Below, in pieces: positions 24,975-36,624 of a DNA stretch of 64,000 nt. Within the stretch, counting starts at the first letter, position 1; each line of letters starts with the position of its first letter. A model generated the notes under the pieces. That model ran no database searches. It was not told where the DNA came from and worked only from the letters and a program-made list of their open reading frames with translations. Source of the stretch: Trochalopteron elliotii. Its lineage: Eukaryota > Chordata > Aves > Passeriformes > Leiothrichidae. Made by a program: the position numbers and the translations under genes. The stretch covers positions 453,267 to 517,266 of the forward strand of contig JANPWX010000062.1 in the NCBI GenBank assembly GCA_024734555.1. Direction: 5' to 3'.

Positions 24975-25040
24975 TTTTTTTTTGTTTGTTTATTTGTTTG
25001 TTTAAATTTCATTTGTTGATTTTTGTTGTTGTTGTTGTTA
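24975..25040. repeat. T/G-rich (GTTT)n and (GTT)n tract
   Basis: A T run is followed by gttt units and then by ttgttgttgttgtt. Confidence 0.85.
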
Positions 25041-25044
25041 TATC

Positions 25045-26525
25045 CACAATGAGCTCATATTTCAGAACACTGGGAAAACACGTCCAGGGAAAAGATGGTA
25101 TGTCATGAAACTATTTGTTGTATCAGACTATTAAAACCACAATAAACTTTTGTCAATATAGCCACCTTCAATATATTCAAATAACACTCTGCTCTTAACA
25201 TGACTGCCATAGCTGTGACTAGAACCACCTCTTGTGACTGCACATGTAATCATAATACCAGATACATGATGATAATACTCATCTGAGATTTTATATGTTC
25301 TTCAACAGAAAAAAAAAAAGAAAATATATTCTGCAAGAAGGGCTGTAATATTTCTGAGACTCACATTGCTCCCTGAAGAAAAGACATATTTCACAATCAT
25401 TTCTTTGATCTCTACAAATGACTTCAGCAATAAAACCCAGGCACCTGCAGAATAATTCATTTATTGTCACATCTCATTAGTATATCTGTGAACTTCCTTA
25501 TACTACTCTCAAGGGATCTCATACTTTTGTTTTCAAGTGTTTTAAATCCATAGAAGAGTAAAATAAAATTTGGTGGAGGGATCATAAAAGTTAGGTGTTA
25601 CTTTTATCTAGAAATACAAAATGCATTTTATTTGTCATTAAGACTGAGTCTCAAAAAAGTTCAAAGTCAAGCATTTTAACATATTTTACTGATTCACATA
25701 AATTTCTCACGATATAAACCAGATTTTGCATTCACATGCCATTTCTCATCACTTATTTTTTTAAATACACAGAATATATTTCAGTTTATTACTAATGCAA
25801 ATTTCTTTATAGTTTAAAAATTCTATTTTATTTCTCTTGTCTTGCCAGATTGGTGAAAAAAAATAAAATTCAAATGTCTAAATAAGATGTATTTTCCATT
25901 ACTCACTGATGATATTATGTTCCTGGCTGAATGTTTACATAGAAAAGTATTAAAATTAATTAAGGAATATGCTTTCAGTTAGCGATACACAAAAAAAAAA
26001 AAAAAAAAAAGCTGAAAACATTTCTTGAAGAGCTTGTTTTCATGTACTCACTCTGTAAGATTTAAAGTTTAATGAATCTGGGGTTAATCTACATCTAATC
26101 TGACAATATGGTAGTCTTCTCACAGATTATATGTTCCCTAACCAGAATGAGAGAGACCAAAGAATTCCTCTTATTAAGCAAAACTACAGTATGATTCTGT
26201 TACATTTGACATTAAAGAAGCCTACAGGCTATACCAGAGGTCATCTTCTTAAAATCAGCCAGTTGTAAAAGAACGTCCTTTTCTTAAATCATTTCTTCCT
26301 TTGAAAGGCCATCAAGGACTCGCAGAATACAAGTTAGCTTAATCTGCTTCTGTAAATGAGAGTAGTACTATGTTACCCCATAGTGTGTGTACAGAGTCAA
26401 GAATATGAGTGTTATTTGAAGAGGACACAAAGTTGAGAAGGCACTTGCCTTCTCAAGCAAGCCAGAAGCAAGTGTCAGTAAGGTGCTGGTGTTTAACATC
26501 AAATTCAAGTTGTATTCAGGGTGTC
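25045..26525. other. unique AT-rich sequence with A20 tract
   Basis: Contains a 20-base A run at 25991-26010. I recognise no retrotransposed gene upstream of it. No other feature is supported. Confidence 0.5.
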
Positions 26526-26532
26526 CACATTG

Positions 26533-26930
26533 AATTATATAGAATAGTTTATGTTGGAAGGGACCCTAAGGATCATTTAGTTCCAATCGCCCTGCCATAG
26601 ACAGAAACATCTCTCACTAGGTCAGGGTGCCCAAAGCCCCATCCTGCCTGGCCTTGAATACTTCCAAAGATGGGGCATCCATTGTTTCTCTGGGCAAGCT
26701 CTTCCATTACCTCACAACCCTCATAGTAAAAGCATTTTTCCCTAATAGCTAATCAAAATCTACTCTCTTTCAGTTTAAAGCCATTCCCCCTTGTCCCATC
26801 ACTACATGCTCTTGTAAAAAGTCCCCCTTTAGGTACTGAAAAAGTCTACTTGAAACCTTTTTTCCTCAAGTCTGAACAATCCTAACTCTCTCAGCCTGTC
26901 TTCACAGGAGAGCTCATTGGAGCAGTTCCT
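26533..26930 (-). mobile_element. CR1 LINE 3' fragment with ORF2 C-terminal relic
   Basis: The plus strand begins tagaatagtttatgttggaa, which is the reverse-complemented CR1 terminus. It then follows the CR1 tail (ggaccctaaggatcatttag, gccttgaatacttccaaaga, tggggcatccattgtttctc) into the end of ORF2. On the minus strand near 26830-26915 the translation reads RLRELGLFRLEEKRFQ, which matches the conserved RLRELGLFSLEKRR segment of CR1 ORF2. It is 5' truncated at about 26930. Confidence 0.95.
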
Positions 26931-26934
26931 GCTT

Positions 26935-29150
26935 GGACACCTTAGGTGCTCAGTGGGGAAAGCCCTTTTTGAAGGGAAGGCCAGATGGTCTTTGCTTAAT
27001 GGTCCAGCAATCACAGGAGTAGGAGAGAGCTTTACTAAAGTAATGTCTCTGCCTTTCTATAGTTCTTTATAGGGACAAACTATTCTGTAGGTTTGTAGAG
27101 CAGAAGGGTAACTTTTTTTACTCAAATATCTAGAGCACTCACCTTCAGTGTGAAAGTTTCCAGTCTTTTTCCCTGAATATTTAATGTTCTAAATAAAGGT
27201 GTGTCTGAGAACAACAGAATGTGACCATCATGTTGGGGTAGGGGCAGGGCAACCTCAGTTCTAATGTAGAAAGCACAGTGGAATATCACTTATTTGATGA
27301 CCAGCCCAAATGAAAGTAATGGAAGACAGATTCAAAAGGAATTAGAACAAGTATATATGTTCTCTATCAATAATTATGAGACTGGACTGAAAATTCAAAT
27401 TAAATCAAAAGAAACACACACACACCAAATATTGTGAGATTCATGATAAAATCTGAAGAGTTGGTAAGGCTGGTTGCAGCACCTGTGAAAGGTTAGTTAG
27501 CACATACACTTACAGGTATATTACAGAAACTTGTAGACACACTACAGACGTTCAATATTTGTATATAAAACAGACAACATGCACTGCTGCAGGCACACTA
27601 CAGGTGGTAGGTCTTACAGCTATAGGTAATGCTTATCATGTAAATCAGAAATTGGCCCATTTCTAATTAAACATTCTAATAAATTTAAGTTCCTAACCAT
27701 GGAGAAAAATAAGATAACCCATCAGATGGCTACGAATTTGTTGTTTACTGCCAGGTATCTGTGGCTTTCTGCATTTGAGAAATATGAAGAATTTAGAGTT
27801 TGGTATTTCTAACATACAAAAATGTCAGCCATCTTTTAAATGCAATTTCTTGATTTTCCTGTGTCATCTTTGACCAAATAATACAGATTTTATGACATAT
27901 AGGTATGGAAAGCCATTCAAAAAATTGTGCCACCAAATATGGCAAAATATGTTTCAGATGAATCAGAATTTATCAGTTGACTCAAAGTGTTTTATGTTTT
28001 TTAAAACAGGAAAATAATAAGAACCATCTAATACAACTTTATTGTACAAAGACAAAAAGAACAACGAATTATTTCACAAGACACATTTATCTTTCTGCAA
28101 AACATTTCTAGGAAAGACAATGATTTGGCTGAGCTAGTTTAAGGAGTAACACAGAAAAACATGCATTAACACTACCATTGCTGTAGATAGCCTGCAGGTA
28201 AACTGAGGTCTTCCATTCCCAGTTTCATTTGATTTCTTTAACTCAACGCCGAGGGTAGGATTTTCCAACACTAAGTTCTAGCATTGAAATGATCAAAGCT
28301 GTACTAGTTTTTAGTGTTGCAAATCTCAATCTTGTCAACGTAGTAGGATTCTGTGGCAGTTCTATATCCAATATTATAAGAAATCAAGATTTTGATTATT
28401 TGCCTCAGAATTTGTACTGTCTTGTCATAAAACAAAATGGCTTCAGCTGAGCAAATACTGCATGGATAGCAAATATCAAAACAAGTGAGAAATACTTTAG
28501 TTTGTTTTTATCTTTTGTATCTTCAAGCCTAGATTCATCCAATACTAAATGTTAATGGAACATGAATATTAGAAAAGGGATGGAATATGACAGTGCATAT
28601 GGAAAATATTAGGTTTCCTTTTCTATCTGAACTTTGTTTCAACTTAATTCTGACTAGAGTGTTTTAAAGAGTTAGACCTGAACAGTTAGAAAAGTGACAG
28701 TCTATATATTGAGTGTCAGAAGTAATCTGTTATATAGTTCAAAAAATTTCACTGCTTTTTATGCTTTTATTTTAATTGTACAGTGGTGTGCACAGACTTC
28801 GATTTATTAAAAAATTTTGGGTTTTTTTATTAAATGCTTCTATTAGCAATTCTTCAGTTTTGTCTATAGGAAGCTCTTTTAAAATTACTAACCTCTTTAA
28901 AGCAATTTGGTGTTCCTTAAAGCATTTTGTGACCTGTAGCTTTATAATTTTATTCATATAAAATAAAATTATATTAAAGAGTTTCTTGGTTTAAGGGCTA
29001 TCGATCTGGGGGCAGCCCATTTTTTGCTGATTTGGGAGCTCAGCTTGACTTCACAGGTTTTTTTAATTCTCAGAACCCTCACTAAATAAATAAGTATTTG
29101 GGAATGCCTAAGAGTTATAAAAATGTCCTACAAAAGTCTTAAACAGGTTA
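26935..29150. other. unique AT-rich sequence, no gene seen
   Basis: No gene or repeat recognised beyond a short (CA)n at about 27415-27425. Confidence 0.5.
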
Positions 29151-29157
29151 AAAGGGA

Positions 29158-29237
29158 AGAAAAAAAAACTAAAAGCAAGCAAAATAATAAAAAAAACCCA
29201 AAAACACAAAACCCCAAACCCAACAAAACAAAAAAAT
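29158..29237. repeat. A/C-rich low-complexity tract
   Basis: A-dominated sequence with accc and aaccccaaac units. Confidence 0.85.
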
Positions 29238-29659
29238 TGAACAGGAAAAGTATCACACAAAACCTATTTGAAAATATGAAAATTAGATTTCACTTAAGTG
29301 TGTGTGCTACAGTGTAGTAAGTTCTATAGGCTGAGTGGTAAATCATGAAAATTGAGTTCAAGTCCTTTAGTCAACCTTGTTCTTTGAGAAATAACTTTTT
29401 TTTTTTAAATCAACAAGTAATCTTCGAGGCAATAATCCACACAATAGGGAGGTATATGGGCTTTGGGTGACACACAGGTCTCTGCTCTTCATATTTCTGA
29501 ATACCAAAACAGGAAGGATGCATCAAATTCTTGACAGAATTTTTAAAAATTACTAGATTTGGGGGCAATATCTGTACAACAAAGAGGTAATAATTAAATT
29601 GTGGGAGCTTTGCAGATGTGAAAACACTATTTCACAAAATCTGATCAAATTTGTCTAAA

Positions 29660-29990
29660 GGAAATGCTGAGGGGTGACCTCATCACAGTCTTAAACCTCC
29701 TCAAGAGGGATAGGGAAGATGATACTGGTCTCTCAGTGAACAGCATCATTACAGGAGGAAATGGACTGAAGCTGCATCACGGGTAAGCTCAGGTTAGTAA
29801 CACGTTCTTCACAGAGAGGAGGTTGGCACTGGAACAGGCTGCCCAAAGAAGAGGTTGTGGCACTGAGCCTGCCAGAGCTTATGGAGGCATCTGGACAGCC
29901 CTTAGTCACAGGGTTTACTGTTAGGGACTGGAATTCAGTGATCCTTATGGGCGCCCCCCAACTAAAGACATTTTATGACAGACTATGACT
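29660..29990 (+). mobile_element. CR1-type LINE 3' fragment, divergent subfamily
   Basis: This stretch follows the end of CR1 ORF2 and the tail in the sense direction: gaggggtgacctcatcacag, an aggaggaaatggactgaagc segment, ttcttcacagagaggaggtt, ggcactggaacaggctgccc, and a tail with gtgatccttatgggcgcccc. The last block is the version with gatccttgtgggt rather than gatctttaaggt, so it belongs to a different and probably older subfamily than the copy at 20.4 kb. Confidence 0.88.
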
Positions 29991-29999
29991 ACTTTGGCA

Positions 30000-31310
30000 A
30001 ACTTCTACATTGTTCTTTTTTATGTAACTCAAGGACTTCATAGAAGAGCTATCTGAAAAAAAAATAAAATTATCTGTTTCACTATGAAATAAGAACTTAT
30101 GGAATGTGATTACTTTTTTGTTTTATGAATCATATCTACTATTAAGCATATAAATCTTTATATACTCACAACTTTACCATGAATTCTGAAATCTACCCTA
30201 TTATGTAACATTTAACTTTGCTTGTAAGAAAAAAATTGAAAAAATAACTGTGTGTCAGACCACATTTACATTATGTATTGGGGTTTTTGACTTTCATTGT
30301 CTTAATAATATTTGGTATGTGCAACAGCTCTCAGAAGCTTCCTTAACATGGAAAACATCTATGATTATTTTAAATCACAAGAAGGAACAGTTTCATTACA
30401 TTAGCAATATAGTGCAACTCTGTAATGCTGTATATCTACAGACAAATGAAACTATGCTATATTTGATAAATGAAGTCACAGTAATTGGTTTCAGGAACTT
30501 ATTCTGGCTAAAGAACACCCAGTAACACTTTTGGATATGAAATTGAATATTTCAAAATGTCAATTTGTCACAGTTCCACATAGAATGCATACTGATTACT
30601 GCTACTTTATAAATATGCTTGGCCTAATAAAATCAAAATAGTCACATTAAACTACTGCAGGTTGTGAAGTTTGTCAAAGTGCAATAAAAATAAATAAATG
30701 ATAAACATATAGTATAAAAACAACTGACGTATTAGTTTTTCTGTATGAAGAATGATAAAAATATTTTCTAAACACATAGAAGATTTCAGTAGCTGTGTGA
30801 CTGAGATCTATTACACCTTTTTACTCTCAAGACTAAAAATAAAACTAGGTTTATCTTTAGCAATATCTATGGGGTTCAATTTTTCCAAAAACAGTTATTT
30901 GAGATCTCAGTTTTGTTGTCCAGTGTATACATTAATGCATACTTTGGAAAGAAAAAAGACAAACTACTAATATTACTAATCATGCAATCTAGATTAAAAA
31001 TGAAACAAAAATATAGGAAATATAGGTAAAACTTTTTCAGTACTACATTTTTAAGAGGACTGTGTATAAAAATAAAAGCTCTTTCTTCTCAAAAAGCTCA
31101 GCACTTTTTTCACACCATTACCATTTGCTTATGAAATGAAACCAGTCTTGTATTATTTTAAAATACCTGGAACACACAACTTTTTTTTTTTTTTTTTTGC
31201 ATTTTTACTTAATGAACTTTATCCCAATTCTATGGAAATAGCCACTGGGGAAAAAAGAATGGGAGATGAAAATAATCAGCAGTATTTTGCATCATTTTGT
31301 ATCTTTTGGA
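30000..31310. other. unique AT-rich sequence with T18 tract
   Basis: Contains an 18-base T run at 31181-31198. The open frames at 30250-30525 and 30752-30970 have no recognisable content. Confidence 0.45.
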
Positions 31311-31317
31311 CTATGAT

Positions 31318-31900
31318 TAATGGGGTTGAATTTGAGATTTGGTGGGACAAATCCCATTTCTGGAGTGCCACTACCGATGGCTACAGCCTGTTCAGAAGAG
31401 ACAGAGGTGGAAGAAAAGATGTAAGGGTTGTCCTCTACAATAAGAGCTGGATTGAGAGTGAAGAGCTTTCTCTGAAGAAGAGCCATGAGCAGGACAAAAG
31501 CCTGTGAGTAAAAATCAGAGACTAAAGTAACAAAGAGAATCTAATGGTTGATGTCTAGTACAGACCACCTGATGCAGGGAAGCCTACTGATGAAGCCTTT
31601 TTTCTCCCACCACAGGAGGAATAGCACTCACAGGTTCTTGTCCTGCTCGGACACCACTGCGACGTCTGCTGGAAAAGCAGCGCAGCAAGCTGCAGGCAGT
31701 CCAGGACACTCCTGCAGTGCATGGAGGACAACTTCTTGAGCCAGGTAATGGACAGCCCTACCATAGAAGAGGCGTTACTGGGTCTAATGTCACAATTAAA
31801 CAAGCTAATTGGAGATGTCAAGATGAGAGGCAGCCTGGAATGCACTGATCATCCACTGATTGGGTTTGCAGTCTTGAGTGATATGGGTGTGGCAGAGTAA
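31318..31900 (+). pseudogene. CR1 ORF2 endonuclease domain, inactivated
   Basis: One frame retains the order of endonuclease motifs: IWWDKSHFW (family ETWWDGSHDW), GYSLFRRDRGGRK (GYRLFRKDR.GRRG), YRPPD near 31560, VLVLLGHHCDVCW (family LVLMGDFNHPDICW), LQCMEDNFLSQV (LECIDDNFLLQV) and VKMRGSLECTDHPLI (VKVKGSLGCSDH). The catalytic GDFN is replaced by GHHC. The final SDH appears as TDH, which keeps its D and H. In-frame stops occur at about 31505, 31535, 31556, 31618 and 31898, so no protein can be made. Only the C-terminal two thirds or so of the domain is present. Confidence 0.9.
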
Positions 31901-32229
31901 AGTTAGGCCCCTGGAATTTATGAAAGGAAACTTTCCAACCTTTAAGGAGATAGTCAATAGGATCCCCTGGGAGACCACCCTCAGGAACAAGAGAGTGAAA
32001 TAAAGCTGGCAAATCTTTAAGTAAATCCTTAGAGTGCAAGAGCTGGCAACCCTCAGGAGCAAGAAACCAGACAAGGGAGGCAAGAGACCAGTATGACTGA
32101 GTAGGGACCTGCTGGTCAAATTAAAGGGAAATAAGCAAATGCACAGTGGGAAAAGGACAGGTAACCTGGGAAGAGAACAGAGAAGCAGTTTGTGTAGGGA
32201 TGAAATGAGAAGGCCAAGGCAAAGCTGGA

Positions 32230-33262
32230 ACTGAACCTAGCAAGGGACACTAAGAATAAACAGAATAGTTTCTATAGCTATAGTTAACAGCTTTCTTGCC
32301 TCAGTCTTCAATGACAGTCTTCATTCCCACACCTCTCAAGTGGTTGACAGCAGGATGGGACCAGGGGAGCAAAATGCTTCCCACTGTAAGAAAAGATTGG
32401 GTGCATTGACTACCTGAGGAACCCCAATGTGCATGAGTCTATGGGACCTGATAAGATATATCTCAAAGCCCTGAAGGAATTGGCTGATGTAGTTGCCAAG
32501 TCACACTTGTGATATTTGAAAAGTTGTGGAAGTCAGCTGAAGTCTCAGGTGGCTGGGGAAAAGGAAACATTGTATCCATCCTTAAAAAGGACAGAAAGCA
32601 GGACTCAGGGATCTGCCCACCTGCCAGCCTCACCTCTGTTCTTGGGAATATCACAGAACAGACACTCCTACCAAACTGTACTAAGGCATATGGAGGACAG
32701 AGAGGCATCTTGAGACAGCCAGCACGACTTCACCAAATCCTTCCCAACCATACTAGTGGCCTTCTATGATGAAGTGACTACATTTGTGGACAAAGGAAGA
32801 GCTATAGATGCGGACTTCCATAGTCTTTGACATTGTTGCCTCACAATATCCTTCTCCCTGAATTACAGGGAGATGGATTCAATGGTAGACTTACATGGAT
32901 GAGGAATTTGTTGGATGGTCACATTCAGAGGGCAGTGGTCAATGGCTCAAAGTGCTGATGGACATCAATGACAAGTGGTGTCCTTCAGGGGTCCATATTG
33001 GGACAAATGTTATTTAATACTTTTGTTATTCACATGCATGAGAGAAATGAGTGCACCCTTAGCAGATTTGCAGGTGACACCAAGCTGAATGGTGCAGTTG
33101 CCATATCTGAATGATGGGATACCAACCAGAGAGACCTGGACAAGCTTGAGAAGTGGGTTCCTGGGAATTTCATGAGGTTTAAGAAGACCAGGTGCAAGAT
33201 GCTGCACCTCGGTCTGGGCAGCCTCCGTGGTGCCAATATAGCCTGGGGGATGAACTGGAAAA
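32230..33262 (+). pseudogene. CR1 ORF2 reverse-transcriptase domain, inactivated
   Basis: Recognisable in order are: SMGPDKIYLKALKELADVVAK (family KSMGPDGMHPRVLRELADVVAK) near 32440-32500; IFEKLWKSAEV then PASLTSVLGNITEQ near 32510-32660; after a frameshift, HMEDREAS and LVAFYDEVT; VDKGRAID; SGVLQGSILGQ near 32974 (family SGVPQGSVLGP); and CTLSRFAGDTKLNG near 33049-33090. The last is the FADD active-site motif with its first aspartate codon changed to glycine (ggt at 33073-33075), which would abolish polymerase activity. Stops include one near 32709 and one near 32827. The thumb region is absent. Confidence 0.93.
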
Positions 33263-33269
33263 TATTTTC

Positions 33270-36225
33270 GTGTTATAATACTTCCATGAGAGCTCAAGAC
33301 AGTTTCACAACCATCTTATGTGATAGAAATAACCTAACATACACCATAATATCATGGAATTTATATCAAGAGACATATTAGTGCAAAGGCATACACAGTG
33401 GTTTCATAATTCAGCTGCTAAAGTACAGGATCTTTACTTACTGCTCTTCATGTGTAGACTGTACAAATGTTTCAAAGACTGACAAAGACTGTGGTTTGAC
33501 TTATGAAGGTGACTCTTTGCTACTATTAGATCCGTAGCTGGAATTCAGATCAGCAAACTCATATTGTTTTCAATTTCATCAATTCCTTTTCCAGCACTGA
33601 AACTTGTAACACTCATGAGTTTAGTACAGTCATCTGTATATTTTGTCATGTGGTAGAGATTAAAAATGACCAGTCAAATATTTTGTTTCCAAATGAACAG
33701 TGGCTTTGCTGCACTGTTCACAGATTGGTGGCATCTACAATCTGCGGGTTCACAGTGACTCACAGCACTGCCTACATTCAAAGCTCACTCTTTTATGGAA
33801 GCTAAGCTTAAACTACACCCAAAACATATTGACACTTGGTCATAAAAACATTCTCATATTTATGTGTAGGTTTATTCAATGAATATTCTAAGTACGAGGT
33901 TGTAGCACTAAGGCACCAGAACAAACAAAATGTAAAATATAAGATTCATAGCAAAGTTCTAGGCCTTATTTTTCACCTTTCATAATACAGAGATGAGAAG
34001 CCCAAGTCCAAGACTGTGTTTAACTATATATTGGTTCTTCCCTTCCAAATTCATGCCACTATGAGTTTGTTGCTCTTATGATCTGGTCAGAAGCAGGCAT
34101 ATCATACCCTACAGTCAGATAAAATGGTGATATACCCCTTTTTTAATCTTGCAAAAACATCTCATTGTTTATCCTTTCTTCCTTTATTTATTCCATGTAT
34201 CTTTTTTCAGTTAATTTGTTATAAAATAAGAAAAAGGTTTCATCATTTAAATACTGCTGACAATTCATTAAGCCAGCATATGTTACTGGCTCTTTTTACA
34301 ACATATTCACATCTCTTCACTGTTGAGAAAAAATTCTTGCATCAATGGATTTAAATATCCTTATTGTTCATAAGAATACTTTTACCTCTTTTACCTGCTG
34401 CCACAGTGTACTTGAAGGGTGGGCAGATGTGGAGTCAACTCTTGGTATGTGACTGGCAGCTGTTCTCTTTTCTAATGAAGAACTACAGATCACAGGCAAT
34501 AGAATATGCAAAATATCTTGATCTAAATGAAAAGCAAAAGATCAAGGAAGCTGAATGAAAAGTTAGCATGCAATTGTCCATTATTGCCTGATTCTTTCCT
34601 TTCAGGAAGGAGAGTGACTAAGCTCCTAGTCACTTTTTTATTCAGAGTGAGTCTACTCACTAAGTTACCATGTGCTGCTCAAAGGCAAAATATAGGTGTT
34701 TCTTAACATTTCAGCTCTTTAATTTGACATCATTGTGTTAATCTGTGATCAGTCCTACTGTCAAATTCACGCAGTATTAAAAACTAAGAACGTAAATTGG
34801 ACTCTTTGGTGCTCATCTCAAGGAATTCTTTACTAGACAAGGAAAGAGTTGATAAAGTTAGTCTACTGAAACTCAGGTATTTGTTGTTTGCTGCAACTGT
34901 AGGAAGTTACCCTCTAATTGCCAACACTTACAGTAATCTCTTAAATCTGCATTAGGAAGAACTGTTATAGTGTTAAATAGATATTGGTTACGTTTCGCTT
35001 CTGGTTTAGCTACATTTTTAGTAACATTTTTATTCCCAAAATAAAAACAGGTAGCAGACAGACACATACAGTGCAGACTTGACTATGCAGTCAAAATACA
35101 AAATCTAAGTTTTTTGATTCAATTCACTAATCTGTGTTCAAAATCCTATCTTTGTCTAAACAAGCAGATGCAGTTTTCTTAACATTTTTAAAAAATCTCA
35201 AAAAAGACCCCATGCTCAATTTTCTTACACATATACAGAGGGATTATGATTTTTCATTTTACAAACTATTCTTAGTTATAATATTTTAGGCAAATTGCCA
35301 GTTGATTGGATTAGATCTATCTATTTATTTTAAACAGCTAGATATGGATAATCTCTTTTAGAGAAACTTGGGGAAAAATCATAGGGATTAGGAAACAACT
35401 AGTCAAAAGGACAGAAAACTGAAAATAAGATTCAGCATGAAAATGTAAAAGAAAGAAAAAATACTCAGAAAGGAATATTATGTGGAAAGAAAAATGTTGG
35501 AAAATACATATGACCAGAAATAACGTATGCCATTAAAAAAAAAAAAACCCACTATGATTTGCAGCCAAATATATAAAGTCATCCCATTATAAAAGAAATA
35601 GGATCACTTAATTCTATATATGACTAATAAATTACACACAAAACCTGCATTTATTTATGTGCACTAAATTGACTGGAACCATAACAGCAAAATGTCACTT
35701 CATGTATTGCTCTATTTTCTAGACATGGCTTAAAAATACTGAACATATGTAAGTAAATTAGTCAGTCATCCAAGTCAGATGATATTCATATGATGCTAAA
35801 AATCATGAAGACTTTTATTAACTAAATATTTAATCAAAATCCATGTAATGAAACCCACAGAAATAAAAGTTCTGAAATTGTGGACCAGACCAGTATCAAA
35901 CCAAGTACAGCCACAATTTTTACACATTGCCATGCAAAAGAAAAAATCATAACAGAATTGAACTCTACTATGACACATTTGGGGAATTCTATTTCGAGGT
36001 ATGTTGGTCCTATGAATTAAATACCTACTACCAGTTAGGAAATGTTATGCTTCTTCCTGCAAAGTACATTTTGTCTAGCTTCACATACAAGGAATTCAGT
36101 CCTCATACTATAACACTGCTCTGCAATTGTAAAGCTCTTTAGGTCATGACATTTAGCAGTTTGAAGAATGCTTTTGCACAAAATAGGATTCATACATAGA
36201 TATACCCAATGTCTAGAACTGTGAG
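33270..36225. other. unique AT-rich sequence, no gene seen
   Basis: The short open frames have no recognisable content, and no transposon tail continues from the CR1 relic. Confidence 0.45.
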
Positions 36226-36229
36226 AGCA

Positions 36230-36620
36230 AAAACTGATTTGGTCTTTTGAGGCACTTTGTGCTTTAGCCCGAAAGTTTTAAAACACACCTCCAGGCACAC
36301 GCAGAACTCATTGGTTTTGACAGGGCTAGGTATGTATGAGCTAAGTGTCTAGCTGCCCCTTATCAGTTTCTGGAAATCAGACGTTCCACCTTACAAGGAG
36401 AAGGGAAGCATTCACTCCAATATGTGTGAGAAAGATTCAGTTCTTAGTCAGAGACTTTTGAACACCATGTCTGCATTCCCCAGTGATGACACACAAACGC
36501 TATGTCTAGTCTACTTCTTGAACCTTTGTCTCTTGCTAAAGTTTGGACATTGCTTATAGGAGGTCAATCTATTTGGGCACGAGAAAGAGCAAACACACAA
36601 AACATTGTTCCATATGAGTC
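36230..36620. other. moderate-GC, CpG-retaining block
   Basis: Five or more CpG dinucleotides (in cccgaaag, cacgcag, gacgttc, aacgcta and gcacgag) fall within about 350 bases of an otherwise CpG-poor window. A 105-codon open frame begins at 36502 but resembles no family I know. A candidate conserved element; unproven. Confidence 0.2.
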
Positions 36621-36624
36621 ATTA

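Larger units (their letters stand above)
31315..33262 (+). mobile_element. CR1 LINE ORF2 relic, 1.95 kb
   Basis: The longest transposon relic in the window. CR1 is the non-LTR retrotransposon of birds; its ORF2 encodes an AP-endonuclease-like domain and a reverse transcriptase that copies its RNA at a nicked target. The relic begins inside the endonuclease and runs through the linker into the reverse-transcriptase palm, in sense orientation, and ends after the LMRFNKAKCKVLHLG-like segment (MRFKKTRCKMLHLG here). Missing are the 5' region, the thumb/C-terminal part of ORF2 and the 3' untranslated region. Loss of the 3' end is unusual, because CR1 insertions normally keep it; a later deletion is the simplest explanation. 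Many stops and frameshifts show it is dead and old. Confidence 0.95.

Noticed and set aside
25991..26010. A20 tract as the tail of a processed retrocopy
   Set aside because: No recognisable gene sequence lies upstream and no flanking target duplication is apparent.
29327..29365. tRNA-like A box (taggctgagtgg) and B box (gagttcaagtcc)
   Set aside because: The boxes begin only 27 bases apart, against roughly 44 expected, and no acceptor stem pairing or anticodon arm can be drawn.
31555..33297. Minus-strand and off-frame open frames over the CR1 relic
   Set aside because: They are shadows of the plus-strand CR1 ORF2 remnant.
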